NCBI GenBank assembly: GCA_021234155.1 | Contig: JAJEKV010000005.1 | Coordinates: 7,928,216-7,992,215, forward strand | Direction: 5' to 3' | Source of the DNA: Isoetes taiwanensis | Taxonomy: Eukaryota; Streptophyta; Lycopodiopsida; Isoetales; Isoetaceae | DNA: 64,000 nt | In this document: positions 11,444 through 24,584 of the stretch, piece by piece | How the letters are laid out: each line of letters begins with the position of its first letter | Position numbering within the stretch: the stretch's first letter is position 1 | Made by a program: the position numbers and the translations under genes | The notes under the pieces: generated by a model | What the model saw: the letters and a program-made list of their open reading frames with translations, nothing else | The model's database searches: none | What the model was told of the DNA's origin: nothing

Positions 11444-11529
11444 TACAAGAGAATAAGCAATCTAAGTCACTAGTTTCATCATTTATTTGTTTAAAATCAC
11501 ACTTTCAAATTTTTTAGATTTTGATACAA

Positions 11530-12085
11530 TAAATGACGGTAGCTGTTGATGAAATCGCACCATCTATATCGTCATTTGTAGCATCACCAGTAACAACAGT
11601 TGTAATACCATATTTTATAGCATTATAGTGGCATAATAGTATCATTTGTAGCATCATTTATAGCTGCAATTATAATATCATGCATTTTATCCTTGTGGTG
11701 CTATAATACTGTCAGCTATTGTATCACGTGTATTGTTATAATTGTACCATTCATAATGTCACCACGAGCACTATAATAGTGTCGGCTATAGCGTCACCTC
11801 TATTGCTATAATTAAATGACTCATAATGTCAATACAATCGTCATCCTTGTATTATCCTTTCTATCATAATTAGTGTCATCATTGACAATGCCACATATAA
11901 TACCATGTGGAGGTTATGATTATATCATTATTAACGTCAAGTATAATGTCACGTATTCTTACAAGTTAGACCGTAATTGTATCAAATATAATTTTGCATG
12001 TTCCATCACCTATAATACCATCTCACACAATGTCAACGAGGATTTCACCTCCAATACCATTTTGTACGTGATTTGCATCACTTAT
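11530..12085 (+). repeat. Degenerate AT-rich tandem repeat
   Basis: Short imperfect units built on phrases such as 'tataatgtcacc', 'gctataatagtgtc' and 'gtatcatttgtagcatca' repeat throughout. A similar sequence, in reverse orientation, occupies 20870-21340. It shows no coding features. Confidence 0.55.
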
Positions 12086-14030
12086 TAAGGCATTGATTAT
12101 TTCTATAATATTATATTGCAAATAAAAATAATAAGTATAAAGCTTTTGATTTATAAAACCAAAAAGTTATTGCTCAAGCAAAAAAAATTATATTAAGAAG
12201 ATTCAAGAAGATTCAAGTATTCCAAACAAACATTTCTCGAAGATCCCAGCAGAAGATCCCAACATAAATAATGGGACCCCTGGGTCTTTAATGCAAAAGA
12301 ATAGCTTGATAACAAAATTTGTTGCAACACTTCTTTCTTCCCGACTCATTTTTAGTTGTTCTGTACTATCTATAATGTAGCTCATTTAGTGTTTAGCTAT
12401 TCAGTAACGTCCATAATGTGGGTCATGCGTATATGGATCCTTCCAACACTTATCATCTCTCACTGCCTTTTGTCACCGTTGAGAGAAAATATGTAGTTCT
12501 GCTATGGTCGTTAAACCTGCAAAAATGACAGGATCCAGTCATCTAAAGCAGCTCCTGATTCTAGCTACATTAGATTTTGCATTATGCTTGAGACGTAACA
12601 GATTTTAAATTTCTGTATTTTTTCTTACTGTTAAGAAGAGAAAAAGCAGACAATGGGAGAATGTGTAAGTTCCTAACCTCTGATCTTGCATTATGTCCAC
12701 ATACCTGCGCAAAATTTAAGCAAAGAATAAAAATATAATTAGTATGCATAAAATAGTCTCTAGATTCACCTTAGACTTAGAACCTCTTAGTCAGGGTACT
12801 TCGCAATGAACAATGTACTCACTATCTATTACGCCTACATGTTGTGACCTGCCCCCCTTAGCCAGCTTATAAGAACAAGAGAAAGCCTCCAACCTGTGCA
12901 CAATATCCAAGTTTAAAGTCCATGCCCAATCCATGAAAAAGATCATTCTGCAAATATAAGGACAACAAAACTATTATAGATCGACACTAAAGGTAAATTG
13001 TCTAAAGCAATATTTCAATCTTCTTATCTGAATCAACCGCGAAGCACATCGCCATGCTACTGGCATGAAAACAGGAGCAATGTCCTCAACCCAGCTAAAC
13101 AATGTCAACCCAGCTAAACAATGTCGTATAAACAACACCCAGGCTGACTTCTGTCTGAAGCAATGTGATGCATGAAAATAAAACTCAGGAATAATATTCA
13201 GAATTTTTTATTCCAGTTATGATCATGGCATATCTTATGCAATGAACTTACACCCTTACTTACAGCCTTATATGGCATATCTTATTGCCATTATACAAAC
13301 AACACTGTATAATATCAAACGAAATTAATTTTGCTGTGAATACCTCTGCGCGAACAATGCAAAGAGCCAAGCACTTGAATAGCATAGCAACAAGTCTTCA
13401 ACAGCTCCACTGATCAGCTTAAATCTCTTAGCAACCATTGTTTTCGTGGGTCCTGCCAATTGCATCCACACAGGAAAAAAAAATGGGAAACAAGGCTCAC
13501 CAGATCTGGATTTACAGTTCCGATCCTAGAAATCTTTACTCCAAAAGACCAAGCGACCACCACGGCAGCCAATCGACCTGTTTAATCCTGTCTACTCCGG
13601 ATTTGCTATGTCTGCTTGGGAAGTCCATATGTGCTGCGTCGACCAGTCTCGGCTGCATACCCTAACATCACCCCTTTCCAATCTTTCTTTTGTTGCACAT
13701 TAGTTAACCCTAAACTTCTAACCCAAACACTATACACTAGGAACGGTGCCCTTGGAAACTTGTAAGTTTGGATTTTTGGGTTGCCCCTAGGGGGGCAAAC
13801 CCTCGTTTATGTGGGTATGTGGGCATATTCAGGTATATGCCGGCATATGCCTAGCATATGCTAGTGACTGCTAAAAACTGGCTGCTGCCTGTAAATGCTC
13901 GGTCATCCAGCTATGGCTATGGCGCAGCTTGACCCTTCTTCTTCTTCCAAGCATTTTCCTCTGGCGTCTGTTAGGTATGGCAAAAGGGCACTGGGCAAAA
14001 CTCCGACACTGGGCAAACTGACTCCCTCCT
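12086..14030. other. Unassigned stretch
   Basis: Low-GC sequence without a supported exon. Small repeats are present (for example a doubled 'caacccagctaaacaatgtc' near 13090-13125). ORFs of 60-75 codons here lack any recognisable motif. Confidence 0.35.
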
Positions 14031-14091
14031 TTTCTTTTCTTTTCTTTTCTTTTCTTTTCTTTTCTTTTCTTTTCTTTTCTTTTCTTTTCTT
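14031..14091 (+). repeat. (TTTTC)n microsatellite
   Basis: About twelve uninterrupted TTTTC pentamers. Confidence 0.95.
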
Positions 14092-14485
14092 CTGTGCACG
14101 TGGGCAGGGCCGTTAGGGTATGGCGGATCTGGAGAAGGCAGATGGATAACCGGAACAGAAGCAGCAGACCAGAACCTTCAGGGCATTGTGGAAGGCAAAC
14201 AAGGGTGGAGATTTAGGGTATGGCAGGAACAAGATGGATCAGATGACTTCGTGTTCTTCAGCTATGGCAGATGGTTAGGACGATTCTTGGATATGGCAGA
14301 AATAAGATGGATCAGGCTATGGCACAAAGGAGAACTTGGCAAAGGACGGTGGTTTTAGCAGCAAACGGATATGGCAGAGAAGGGGGAACTAGGCAAGAAA
14401 TGGCTTCAGAGGATTTGATTGAATCATAGACAGGGCTTAGCAATTCTTTTCTTTTCTTTATTCTTCTTCTTCTTTTCTCTGCTCA

Positions 14486-16057
14486 AAGCTACCTCATGCT
14501 ACTATTTTTAAGCCTCAACAACCATATAAACGATGCATATCAGAAACTTTCAAAGATTTTCCTCCCACAGCATTATCTCTGCTTGAGACTCTTCCTGCAA
14601 TTGAGCCAGCTGATAGAGGGACTGCTGCTGCAGCATTAAAAACCGAGGTAATGGCCATTTCCTGGTTTGCCTAAAGCTTAAATTTTCCTTTGATAATCTT
14701 CCCTTTTTTTTCCTTCTTGTGTGTGAAAGAAATGGTCCAGGTTCATTAGCTCGTTTGGCTGCTTGTCAGAAAGCTTAACCCTAACCATGGAATGGCCTTC
14801 ATCAATTTATGTCAATGATTATATGGTTTGGTCCTGCATTATATGCCTTTTGAGAACAAGAGAAAGCAAACTTTGAAGCTAAACTTCACTGAGTCTATCC
14901 TGAAATTGTTCAGTTTTTGTGCATGATATTCTTACCTAAAAGCTGACATAATGTTTGATGTTATTTCTAGTTCTTCACTACAAAGCCGTATGCATGTGAC
15001 CCCTCAAGCTTGCCACAATATCCACCAAGCAAGGAGTTTGATGCAAAAACATGTGATGAAGAAAGTCGAAGGTATGCCAGTTATTATTATGGATATCTGT
15101 TTCTCTGTTAAGCATTGTCATGCTTTGAATGAATTATGAGCTGTTTAACTTGAAACTTGGAGTAGTAATAGAGTTTTCAAGCTGAATATGCCCAGGGCCA
15201 TCCATTATGAAGCTGATACGTGCTTCTTAGATTTGTGTGAACAATCCGTGTTTTGAATGGACAAGTAAGATGTAGAGTCAAGTTACTTTGATGTAATGGT
15301 TCAGCCACTATTGCAAAGACAATATCTTTATTTTGTAGCTTCTCATAGAGGGAGTGCAGATGGAGGCTTTTGAATGCAGAAAAGATTTCCCACAACTTGT
15401 GCCATCCAGCCTTGCACCTTTTGAGTAATCTGTGATACTGCAAAGTAACGTGTAAAGCCCAAAGATTAGAGTTTGCTTTTTGTGTAATAGCATCATCAGC
15501 GATACATTATGAAAAGCATCATTGTCACCATCGCACATGTTGCATCTTTTTTAATACCCTATGAGGCCTGCAATGAAAGCATTGATTATAATCTTCAACA
15601 TCGCATTTTCGAACCTTGCGGGCGGCAGTGGTGCATGGAGCATCGGATGCGCCGAAGAGGGTTAAGGGAGCGGAGCAAAGTTGTGCTCGCCCGGATGCAA
15701 ATGCACTTGCCGTTTTTCTTGCAAGTAAGCCCCGAGATTTACAATTAACTGATTAAGCATTAGCCCAGTGTTCACTAACATGTATAATCTTCCTTCAGAA
15801 GCAGTGCATACATGCTCATTCAGCAAAGAGCAAGAGTGAAAAGTTCCCACCATTGACTGAAGATACTGCTATTGGTTTTCCACTTGAACCACACCGACAT
15901 CGAAGTATCTGGTACATCCCCTGCGCCTGCATCACACCAGTTTGTGCAGGCACCTCTTTCATCACGATCTGGACCAGTAGCAAATCCAGGTGGGGTTGGA
16001 CAAGCATGGGGTAGAAAGAGTAAAGAGGACGATGTGAGGATGGCTCCCCAAGGATGA
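14486..16057 (+). pseudogene. CDK-like Ser/Thr kinase (At1g54610-type), 3' exons
   Basis: Four exon-like blocks match the end of the kinase domain and the C-terminal tail of plant CDK-like kinases. Exon 1 (14486-14647) begins KLPHATIFKPQQPYKRC and includes FKDFPPTALSLLETLPAIEP, before a GT donor. Exon 2 (14971-15071, after TTTCTAG) has FFTTKPYACDPSSLPQYPP and SKEFDAK. Exon 3 (about 15621-15724) is basic and ends at GTAAGC. Exon 4 (about 15799-16057) contains HAHSAKSKSEKFPP and later WGRKSKEDDVRM before a stop. A frameshift lies in exon 4 near 15870. The catalytic N-lobe and activation segment are absent upstream, so this is a truncated gene or a captured 3' end. Splice sites are GT-AG. Confidence 0.65.
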
Positions 16058-17829
16058 TGCCTCGCACATCTAAGCCTGTTACTGTGACCAATGAAATTTT
16101 GAACAAAATAAGGTTCTTATGAGCCTTGAAAGAGGCCATTTATAACTTCTACAGGCAGAAGGTATTACTTCCATGTTTAATGTATGGTCTTAGCAATGGA
16201 TGGAATTTGCTTCTTGAGTATTAAACTTGGATTAATACCATGATTTGACTAATGCATGGAGTCATCTACTAGGCATTTTTTACGCATCTCTCTTCATAGC
16301 AATGCTTGAGCCATAGTTAGAAGTCGTGTGTTATCTCTTAAGTGCTGGGACACTATTGAAATGTGACTGGCACAAAGGTGTTTGCATTTGAATGAGTAAG
16401 ACAGATAATACAAGTGAATATTTAGCAGATGCAAGGGCACTTAGCTTTAGTACCATTTCTTTATCCCTTCTTTATGGAACAGGAGCAAGCAAGTTAAGAT
16501 TTACAGCAGATTTAGAATACTTTCATTCTCATTTTATTGGCCAGCAAAAGAAGTATAGATGCAAACAATTTCATACCTCTGCAATAGGCTCTAGATTCGC
16601 AGATTTCTCCTCTAAAATATGGCTGCCTTGATTTGCTTTAACAACCTTGTGATATGCACATTGATACACCAATGTTCTATGAACATATTATTCTCCACTT
16701 GCAATTGAAATGATATTTCGTAGATACACACTTTTCATAGATACACATTGCACAATCACCATCTTGATCTAAACATATAAGATTATGCCAGGAAAGTGTT
16801 GCTTTCTCGCAATGCCCCCCAAAACATGTTGACTTAATCAATGCAACCAAGGCAAACTCAAGAACAAGAGCTAACAACAAGAACCAAAGCAAATCTCAAG
16901 GTATATGAGACAGGCTATATCTTCTGGTGCCAATTCCAGCTTTAGACCATCCTCATAGATTAGAATAAATCGATCATGGAATCAATATTGGGATGCACAA
17001 ACATTCACGTAGTCGTTTTCTACTGTCATATTTGATATGTTATCATTCGCATTTCCTACAGTTAACGCATTTTCATTGTGATTTCTTTGAGTTTTAAACA
17101 GGACGTGAAAGGATCGTGGAATTAGGAATGTACAAGTCCACAAACAAGGATTAGTCATATTTGGTTCAATTTTTTTACAATTTTTAAGTAAAGCTTTCTT
17201 TACACAGCTATCGAATCCAAAGCTTCAATTTCCCTTTAGAAATGTAGATATATGATTCTGACAGACTAGTTCTTTACACGCCTTCTATAGCAATTTCAAA
17301 ACATGTAATATAGGCTAGAAAAGTGCACATGTTTTGCAAATATTGCAGACATTTACTAGAAGAACTTGCCAAAATGCCATCCGCCAAGTTTCCATGTTAT
17401 CCACAACTCGTAATTATTCTATATTGTCACCTGCTAACAAATTATAATATGACTTATTCTTGGGACTATAATATTGTTAGCCTAGACTGCCAGTGTTTTG
17501 CAATTATTGCAGCATTTACTTCCACTTAGTGGGGAGAATTTGTCAAATGGCATCCTCCAAGTTACATGTTCATGCCATGTTGCACCCACAACCTGTGATT
17601 ATTATTTTGTTGATATGTTATATTGTCAACACTAGAAAATCATAACCTCACTTATTTTTGGAACTATAATATTGTTAGACCAGTTACACTTCCCAACGTT
17701 GATGGGAATAAGAAGAGAAACTGTAAATGATAAGCCTTAATGTTGGTTCTCTTTAGCAGAAGATACACATACAAATTACGTTCAAAAGCTTTCTTGTTTG
17801 TGGCTCCAAGCCTTTCCACTATAGATGGG
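16058..17829. other. Unassigned stretch
   Basis: AT-rich sequence. Two diverged copies of a roughly 150-base segment ('ttttgcaaatattgcagacatttact' at 17331 and 'gttttgcaattattgcagcatttact' near 17494) are present. No exon is supported. Confidence 0.35.
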
Positions 17830-18058
17830 CCTAGGAAGAGCGATAAAACATGGTTTGTCAATGCTCCCAATTGGGAGTTATTAAAGATGAGTGCCACACT
17901 CTTTTGAACTGTCATGCATTTTCACTTATCCGTGCACAATGTGAGGGGTTGATTACACCTAACCAACAATTACATGTGATGATGAATATGACATTAGTAG
18001 GGATACTGGCATCTTATATTCAAGAGATACTATACATGTGGACTCAATCGTACCCCTG
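17830..18058 (+). pseudogene. LINE C-terminal zinc-binding fragment
   Basis: The frame contains CSQLGVIKDECHTLLNCHAF and SLIRAQCEGL, matching the Cys/His pattern (C..C....D..H.LL.C..F..IR) found after the reverse transcriptase domain in plant LINEs. Only this C-terminal piece is seen. Confidence 0.5.
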
Positions 18059-18441
18059 ATCATTACACTATTATGTACAAATGTACAATTTATTAGCAAG
18101 CTTGTTACTACTAATGTCTTTTCCTCAGATGTTTGAAGCTCTTTGTGACAAAAAATCGATCAGAGGTCTTCAAGCAGTTCTCTCGTTTCTATGCTAACAA
18201 AACATGTATTTCTATTCTCTGCTAAATTACATTGGACCTTATGCTCCTGCAATACTTCTTCCATGCCGAGCGCCAAAGATTTCTTCAGGCCAATTCTCAT
18301 AAAGTCATGGTATCAAGTGCTCTATTGTCTAGAAGTAGCAATTTGAAATGATTGTTAAAACATAACTTTGAACTATGATTTAAGCCATTTCACCTTTCGG
18401 CCATGGAGGGCAACCCTCCGTGCGCAGCACCTTGTTATGTT

Positions 18442-18582
18442 TTGCTTTGTATGTGTATAGTGGCCCTCCCTTGAAAACCTACAACTTCGAGTTAAGCTTC
18501 ACATTTGCTTTCAATCGTACCCCTCCCTTTTAATGCATGAGCAAGAGCTTCGGGCTAGTGTTGTTTTTGCCCCTTGTGGTGG
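18442..18582 (+). repeat. Dispersed direct repeat, copy 1
   Basis: A roughly 140-bp segment containing 'gtggccctcccttgaaaacc' and 'tttaatgcatgagcaagagc'. It recurs at about 19294-19434 with roughly 90% identity by eye. The TIR element at 19041-19275 lies between the copies. Confidence 0.7.
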
Positions 18583-19040
18583 ATCTTGGACAATCTACTA
18601 GTTTAAGTTATTCTTATGATTTATAGATCTCATTCTAAGAAACGTCTATCTTTTGTCTTTAGCCAATCACTTCAAATTTCCATAAACCTGACTTCCTTGC
18701 TTCTTTGTTTCGGAGACCTTTTTCAATTTCACACTTCTTGAGATTATTAGTTGGTCTCCATTCTGTCTCAAACAATTGTGCTTGTTTTCTGAATGGTTTG
18801 CTTTTTTTCTCTTCCTCAAATTGAACGTTGAATTTGGTTTTTTGCTCTCTCATGTCTTCCTTGCAAAATTTAGTCTTCTTTTTCTAGCCACAGCCTTTTT
18901 CCAACAAGCGAATTTAGATGTGTCTTTATTTACCTATTTCCGAGTTATTTTGAAGATATAAACACACTAAATGGGCTAAATGTCCCCTTGTGATGGTGAA
19001 GATATAGGAAAGCCCGCTTTCCTATAAAGTGGAAACAAGT

Positions 19041-19275
19041 TAAGAACCATTCTGCGAACTATAAAAAACTCCAGAATGCTGGGTAAACGATCCGAATGCA
19101 GAGTAAAACTGTAGGAACGGCTGGATAAAGAAAGCAATGCAGGTAAAAATGCTGGAGCAGCAGATAACAGCCGCCATATAAGTTCGTCGAAGAACGAGAT
19201 ATCTTTAATAACATTCTTGGTTCGAAACAATGATAAGCGGCATGGCGCCATAGGAGGGGGGCAGAATGGTTCTTA
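19041..19275. mobile_element. Small TIR element (MITE)
   Basis: Perfect 15-bp terminal inverted repeats, TAAGAACCATTCTGC at 19041-19055 and its complement at 19261-19275, bound a 235-bp non-coding body. I could not define a target-site duplication, so the superfamily is open. Confidence 0.6.
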
Positions 19276-19293
19276 CCTGGTTTTTACGTTTTA

Positions 19294-19434
19294 TATTTTG
19301 TTTCATATGTGTATAATGGCCCTCCCTTGAAAACTTATAACTTCGGGTTATGCTTCACATTTGCTTTCAATGGTAGCCTTCCCTTTTAATGCATGAGCAA
19401 GAGCTTAAGGCTAGTGTTGTTTTTGCCCCTTGTG
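19294..19434 (+). repeat. Dispersed direct repeat, copy 2
   Basis: Second copy of the segment at 18442-18582, ending in 'gccccttgtgatggtgaaga'. The same last phrase also occurs alone at about 18986. Confidence 0.7.
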
Positions 19435-19751
19435 ATGGTGAAGATATAAATACACACTGGCATGCATAGCTATAGAGATACAAATTTTAACGTCTAAAGC
19501 AACCTAAAATGGTCACCCAGAATCCAAAATTTCATCAACGCTAAGAAAAGTAGTCAGGGCTTCAATTAGTATGGTAGAAACAAAAGCAACATAAAATGGT
19601 TACCCAGGATTCAAAATCACATCAATGCTATGAAAAACATATATTGTCCATTGCGCTAAGTTTTTATGCTCCTAGTGTAGGCACCCCATGATTAATTACT
19701 AGAGATATAATCCAAGCTTTCGCTATTAAAAGATGGGTTCCATAATCATTT

Positions 19752-20145
19752 TTATTAGAATATGGAGATCTGTAAGGTCTATTGTCAGAATCTGAAACCC
19801 CAGAGCCAATTCCTGTATGGCGACAAAAGTCAATCATGTTGTAGGTGTTTCCCATGCCCCAAAACCTTCCTAGCAATCCCTCCACAGGTGTAGGGTGTCT
19901 TTGCTTCGGTTTCCTTGGTCATGAACCCTTAAAAGGTAGATAGTTATTTTATTAGAATATGGAGATCTGTAAGGTCTATTATCAGAATTCGAAACCCTAG
20001 AGCCAATTCCTGTAAGGCGACAAAAGAATAGAATAGATTTTCCCATGCCAAGCATTTTGTAGGTGTTTTCCATGCCCCCAAAACCTTCCTAGCAATCCCT
20101 CCATAGGTGTAATCTTTGCTCATGAATCCTTAAAAGGTAGATAAT
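19752..20145 (+). repeat. 197-bp tandem duplication plus decayed units
   Basis: Two units start with 'attagaatatggagatctgt' at 19754 and 19951. Shorter decayed units beginning 'catgaaccattaa' continue to about 20310. Confidence 0.75.
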
Positions 20146-20869
20146 TTTTCTTTGTTGGCTTTTTTTTTGTTCAAAACAAATGGTGCTCACCATGGCCTTG
20201 CTTGGGACACTATAGGCACCCATGCTCATGAACCATTAAAAAGGTAGATAATCTTTTTTGGTTGGTTTGGGACAGTATGGGCAACCATGCTCATGAACCA
20301 TTAAGATGGTGGTGAGCGGCATTTGCCTTGAACAAGAAAAAAAAAGGGGAGTGCCATGTTTCTTCAACAAAGCTCACATGGTTTTGCCAAACTATTTTTT
20401 ACTAGCATAGTTGACCAAAGAATATGGTCTTTGAATTTTTGTCAAAACCATTAAGCAATTTGTCACCATAAGATGGCATATGCAAACCTTAGCCAAAGTC
20501 ATAAATTAGGGTAGCTATCTCTATTCCCAATGCCACCAACCCTTCAAAAAAGCATATTTGAAGGTCCAAAACCATTCTTTAACAATGCCAAATTGAGAAA
20601 CCCAAAACTAATTAAGTCCTTGCATCCACCACTATTAAAGTCCTGCTTATGCACAATATATCCCAAAGGGAATCTCCACGAATTTGTACTTAATTTCCCA
20701 TAATCATACTATATCATTCAATTTACATTAATCTCACATATCATAATAAAAACATATTCAATTCGTAATGTATTTTTTACAAATTTCCAAGTTTTTGTTC
20801 GAACTCTCCTCTTCTTCTTCCTCCTCCTCCTCTTTTGTTCTGATATTATTTTTTTGTGTACTTTGTCTA
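20146..20869. other. Unassigned stretch
   Basis: Continuation of decayed repeat units, then AT-rich sequence with no supported gene. A (TCC)n-like purine/pyrimidine-biased patch is present at 20805-20840. Confidence 0.3.
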
Positions 20870-21340
20870 CGGGAGTTTGAAGAATTACAAATGATATTAC
20901 AATTGTCATAATCGTTAACACTTGTATTATCATTATCAAAATTACAACAAGTATTGAGAGTAAGAGTGATGTAAGTCGTGATATTATCCATGATGCTATT
21001 AGCGACACATATAGCGTCATATGCTAGCACTGATATAATATTGTCAATATGTGATACTATATATGAAGCTACGGGTGATACTTTAACTGGCATAAGCTAT
21101 CACACTTATATTATCATTAACACCATTGATGTAATAAATGATGGTAAAGTTGATGCAATACATGATATTATTCATGACGCTATTAGTAACACATATAGTG
21201 TCATTAAGTAGTACTGATATAATTGTTGACCAAATTTATGACGATATTGATGATACTATAGATGATAGAATCTTGTCATTGGTAGTGTCACTCTACCTTG
21301 AATATCATTATTTATATCACTTGATACTTTTTGAAATTTT
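20870..21340 (-). repeat. Degenerate AT-rich tandem repeat
   Basis: Imperfect units with phrases like 'gatgctattagcgacacata', 'gatgatactat' and 'tgtcattggtagtgtca'. They read as the reverse complement of the repeat at 11530-12085. Confidence 0.5.
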
Positions 21341-21493
21341 AGGTGATATTAAAGTGATGAAAAATGGATATCCTCTTATAGTGGTAATTGTCTCTGAACC
21401 TCCTGTTAGCCATTGTCGGAATAAACTTGGAAGCTTGAGCGCCAAAAATCTAGAGCAGGGACAGGATTTACTGGGTAGATCCTTTAATAGTAC

Positions 21494-21576
21494 TAGTTAT
21501 GGTGCCCAGCGTTGCTGGGCAAATGTTGGGAACATCTATGGATGAAACCTATTCAGCTCAGACTCATTTTTGTAAA
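21494..21576 (-). mobile_element. Solo Helitron 3' end, reverse orientation
   Basis: Read on the minus strand, the hairpin GCCCAGCAACGCTGGGC is followed by ACCATAACTAG, with CTAG at 21497-21494. It is the same terminus as the other Helitrons here. No matching 5' end on the minus strand was found. A plus-strand Helitron starts only 80 bp away at 21577. Confidence 0.6.
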
Positions 21577-24500
21577 TCCTATATTATAATGTTTTGCTGT
21601 ATGTCTGTCGTGCATCAAGCCCTAGATCGGGTGACCCACGTTGATTGCCGCTTTGAACGGACGGCAAAGATCAATAAAAAAAAAGAGAGGAAAAGAGGGC
21701 TTAAGGGTTTTCTGGGATCAAATTTCGAGCTTATAGCAGCCGGTTTGGGCACATGCCAGCGTGAGGCTAATGAACCATTTCGGCATCGCTCAAGGTTCTG
21801 ATGGCCGCGTTTAAATCTCGCAGAAGGGCCTGCCATTCTGTCAAAGTTCTGAAGCAAGCTCAAGAGGAGCCCTACAACTAGAAAGGCAGCGGCAACTTTA
21901 GAGAGGTAGGCAACTCTGGTTTTCGAGAGTTTATACGAGGAAAATGATTTCCTTGACAACTTTTTCTTCTATTAAGGAGGATATCTAGATTTTTGACAAA
22001 ACAGAGATCAGAAGGCAATGACTTCAGAAATAAAACCACGCTACAATTGGAGAACCCATTCTCGTCAAAAAGTTCAAGCAAGCTCAAGAGGAGCCCTACA
22101 ACTAGAAAGGCAGCGGCAACTTTAGAGAGGTAGTGGCAACTCTGGTTTTTGAGAGTTTATACGAGGAAAATGATTTCCTTGACAACTTTTTCTTCTATTA
22201 AGGAGGATATCTAGATTTTTGACAAAACAGAGATCAGAAGGCAATGACTTCAGAAATAAAACCACGCTACAATTGGAGAACTCATTGCAATGATTACATT
22301 AGCGTGCATGAGTGTTTTACTTGCTTCTTGCCTCTATCAGAATGGGTTTAATTACGATTAAGGCTCTTGATGGCCGGATTGAACTCTGCGGTCAAGGTTT
22401 TTTCTCCATACTGGATTTGTCTGCAATTCTATTCTAGGTCACAGCTTGCAGGAATTTCTTCCTTCGGAGCATAAAGAAATTTTAGAGGTATATAATGCAT
22501 GTCTGTATGTAGAGTTTATTTTGTTGGAGACATTGAAAATTATGTCTATGAATTTGCTCAAAATTGGGACAAGGCATCCTTGAAGAGTGGCACATGACAG
22601 GGGGACGATTTGAGCGGTTATGAGATCTGTATGCTGGATGTAAAACACCGGATGGTGTGGTTAAGCTTGACACTTATACCGCTGTAGGAAGAATCCAGAA
22701 TGGCTTTTTGTTGTGTGCACAATGTTATCTCCTCCAAATTGTTTCAAGTAAGTGTATTATAAATCGCTAAATATGTAATCTGTCTAATGCAAAGGAGTTG
22801 TGGCTAGGTTATTCGCCTCAAAGATGAATGTCTACGCCAAAAGGCATGCTATAGCCTTAAATGATCAAAAGCGAATTTCATGCAGGTATGTTTTCAATCT
22901 ATTTTTTAAAAAGAAAGAAATATACTTTGAGTACTACCAGATAGTTTTCCCTTCTAATCTTTATTCTCAACAATAGATTTGGAAGGCAGAAGCAAAGATA
23001 GATAGTGGCTATGGCTTTTGTGCCTTTGGGCCTTTCAGAGTAGGAGGCCTTCCAAGGCTATGGTTCTCGGCAATTTAATCTACGTCTAATTTGAGGTGGG
23101 CAGGAGACATATATTTCTTTCTATAATGTGAATATCGTATCCACAAGCAAAGAAACAGAGGTGCTCAGGTAAGAATATGAGCTAAGGCTGATGTAAAACA
23201 ATTATTTTGCCAAGTAGTTACGAAAGATTTTGAATGATAAAACTGTTCGATCATCCAAACAATGTTTTGCAGATGATAATAAGGTTGTGCTTCATTATTT
23301 CTTTCGTTCTTTGTTAAAGAGGAAATATAAGCAGTTCTCCTGCTCTAAAGCTACAGTTTTGATAATGAGAAGGACTAACATCATGAGCTCTTACTGCAGG
23401 CCTTCTTGGTATGCATATGCCTTATGTACACAATCTACAATAGTAAGAAACCATAGAATCTTTTTGACAACCTGTTTACGATCCTTTAAAAATTTGTACG
23501 GCAAAATGGAGGACTGAAGGAGTTGGAGCTGCTACAGTTCCCGTTCTTGATCAAGGCATATGCCATTATTCCAGACATTCAAACTAAGCAAGCGAGCAGA
23601 TGTGGTGGTAGGGATTAGTGTTCTAGGACTAGATAATTATGGGTACCTTTGTAAATAGCATGTGCCTGGCATATGTCACAATCCTGGTGGAAAGAAGCTG
23701 GCTGATGCAAACAAGGTTGAGGCCTATAGCAAATACAAAAAGTTTACACCAGCTTGGGTACCATATTTCAATTTAAACTATAGGGCTAAGAAGGATTGAT
23801 GACATCCATTGTCAAACAACGTTTTGATGCTAGCTAGGCAGCTCTACATATCACCCATGATTTCCATAGCAGAATGCTCAAATTTTTATTGAAGTAAGTT
23901 GACATTTCTTTGAAAAAATGAACCTATTGGTGTCAAACAGTAAAACAATTTTCGGTGAATGGAAAGCCAATGCATATACACCTGATTTATTTTCATAACA
24001 TTCCTACATTGTTACTATAATGTTCAAATAACATTCCATCATTCATCAAGTTCCAACATTGTTACTATGAGTTCCAACATAACACATATACTGGTAATTG
24101 TATAGTTTTGTCTCATAGGCCCAACACATTTCTTGACTACCTCTTTCCTTCTTACAAGCATTAAGAGAAATATTGTCAAACAAAAATGAGCATAATTTTT
24201 TCAACATTCTTAAAAAACCCCTTGACAAAGAAGAACCTAAAATTTTCAACATCTCTAAAACCCCCTTTCTGTAATATGTGATGGAATTGTTAGAAGATTA
24301 ATATGTTCATAATGTGAAACTATAATTGTAACCTGTTATATAATCAAAACTCATAGGGTAAATATCTCATATTAGTGTCATGTTCTAATGGATCTTCATT
24401 TGCCCCTTTCATGTTAGGGTGCTTTGTTTGAAAATATATGTTGGCAAAGTTTATTTGTCTAGAGAGTATTTGTCTGCATCAGAGGTTTTAGAACTACAAA

Positions 24501-24584
24501 CAACTACTTATGGATGCGAAGATTGAAGCGGAAACATTTACAAGTTTCCAGCCTATGCCCAGCAACGCTGGGCACCATAACTAG
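21577..24584 (+). mobile_element. Non-autonomous Helitron, first of a head-to-tail pair
   Basis: The 5' end TCCTATATTATAATGTTTTG follows an A. The 3' end has hairpin GCCCAGCAACGCTGGGC, then ACCATAACTAG at 24584. It is 3,008 bp long. The next Helitron begins at the very next base. The body holds a 224-bp tandem duplication (21855-22285) and intron-rich gene-like sequence I cannot identify. No Rep/helicase gene is visible. Confidence 0.8.
21855..22285 (+). repeat. 224-bp tandem duplication
   Basis: Units at 21855-22078 and 22079-22285 begin 'caagctcaagaggagcccta' and are nearly identical. They lie inside the Helitron at 21577-24584. Confidence 0.85.
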
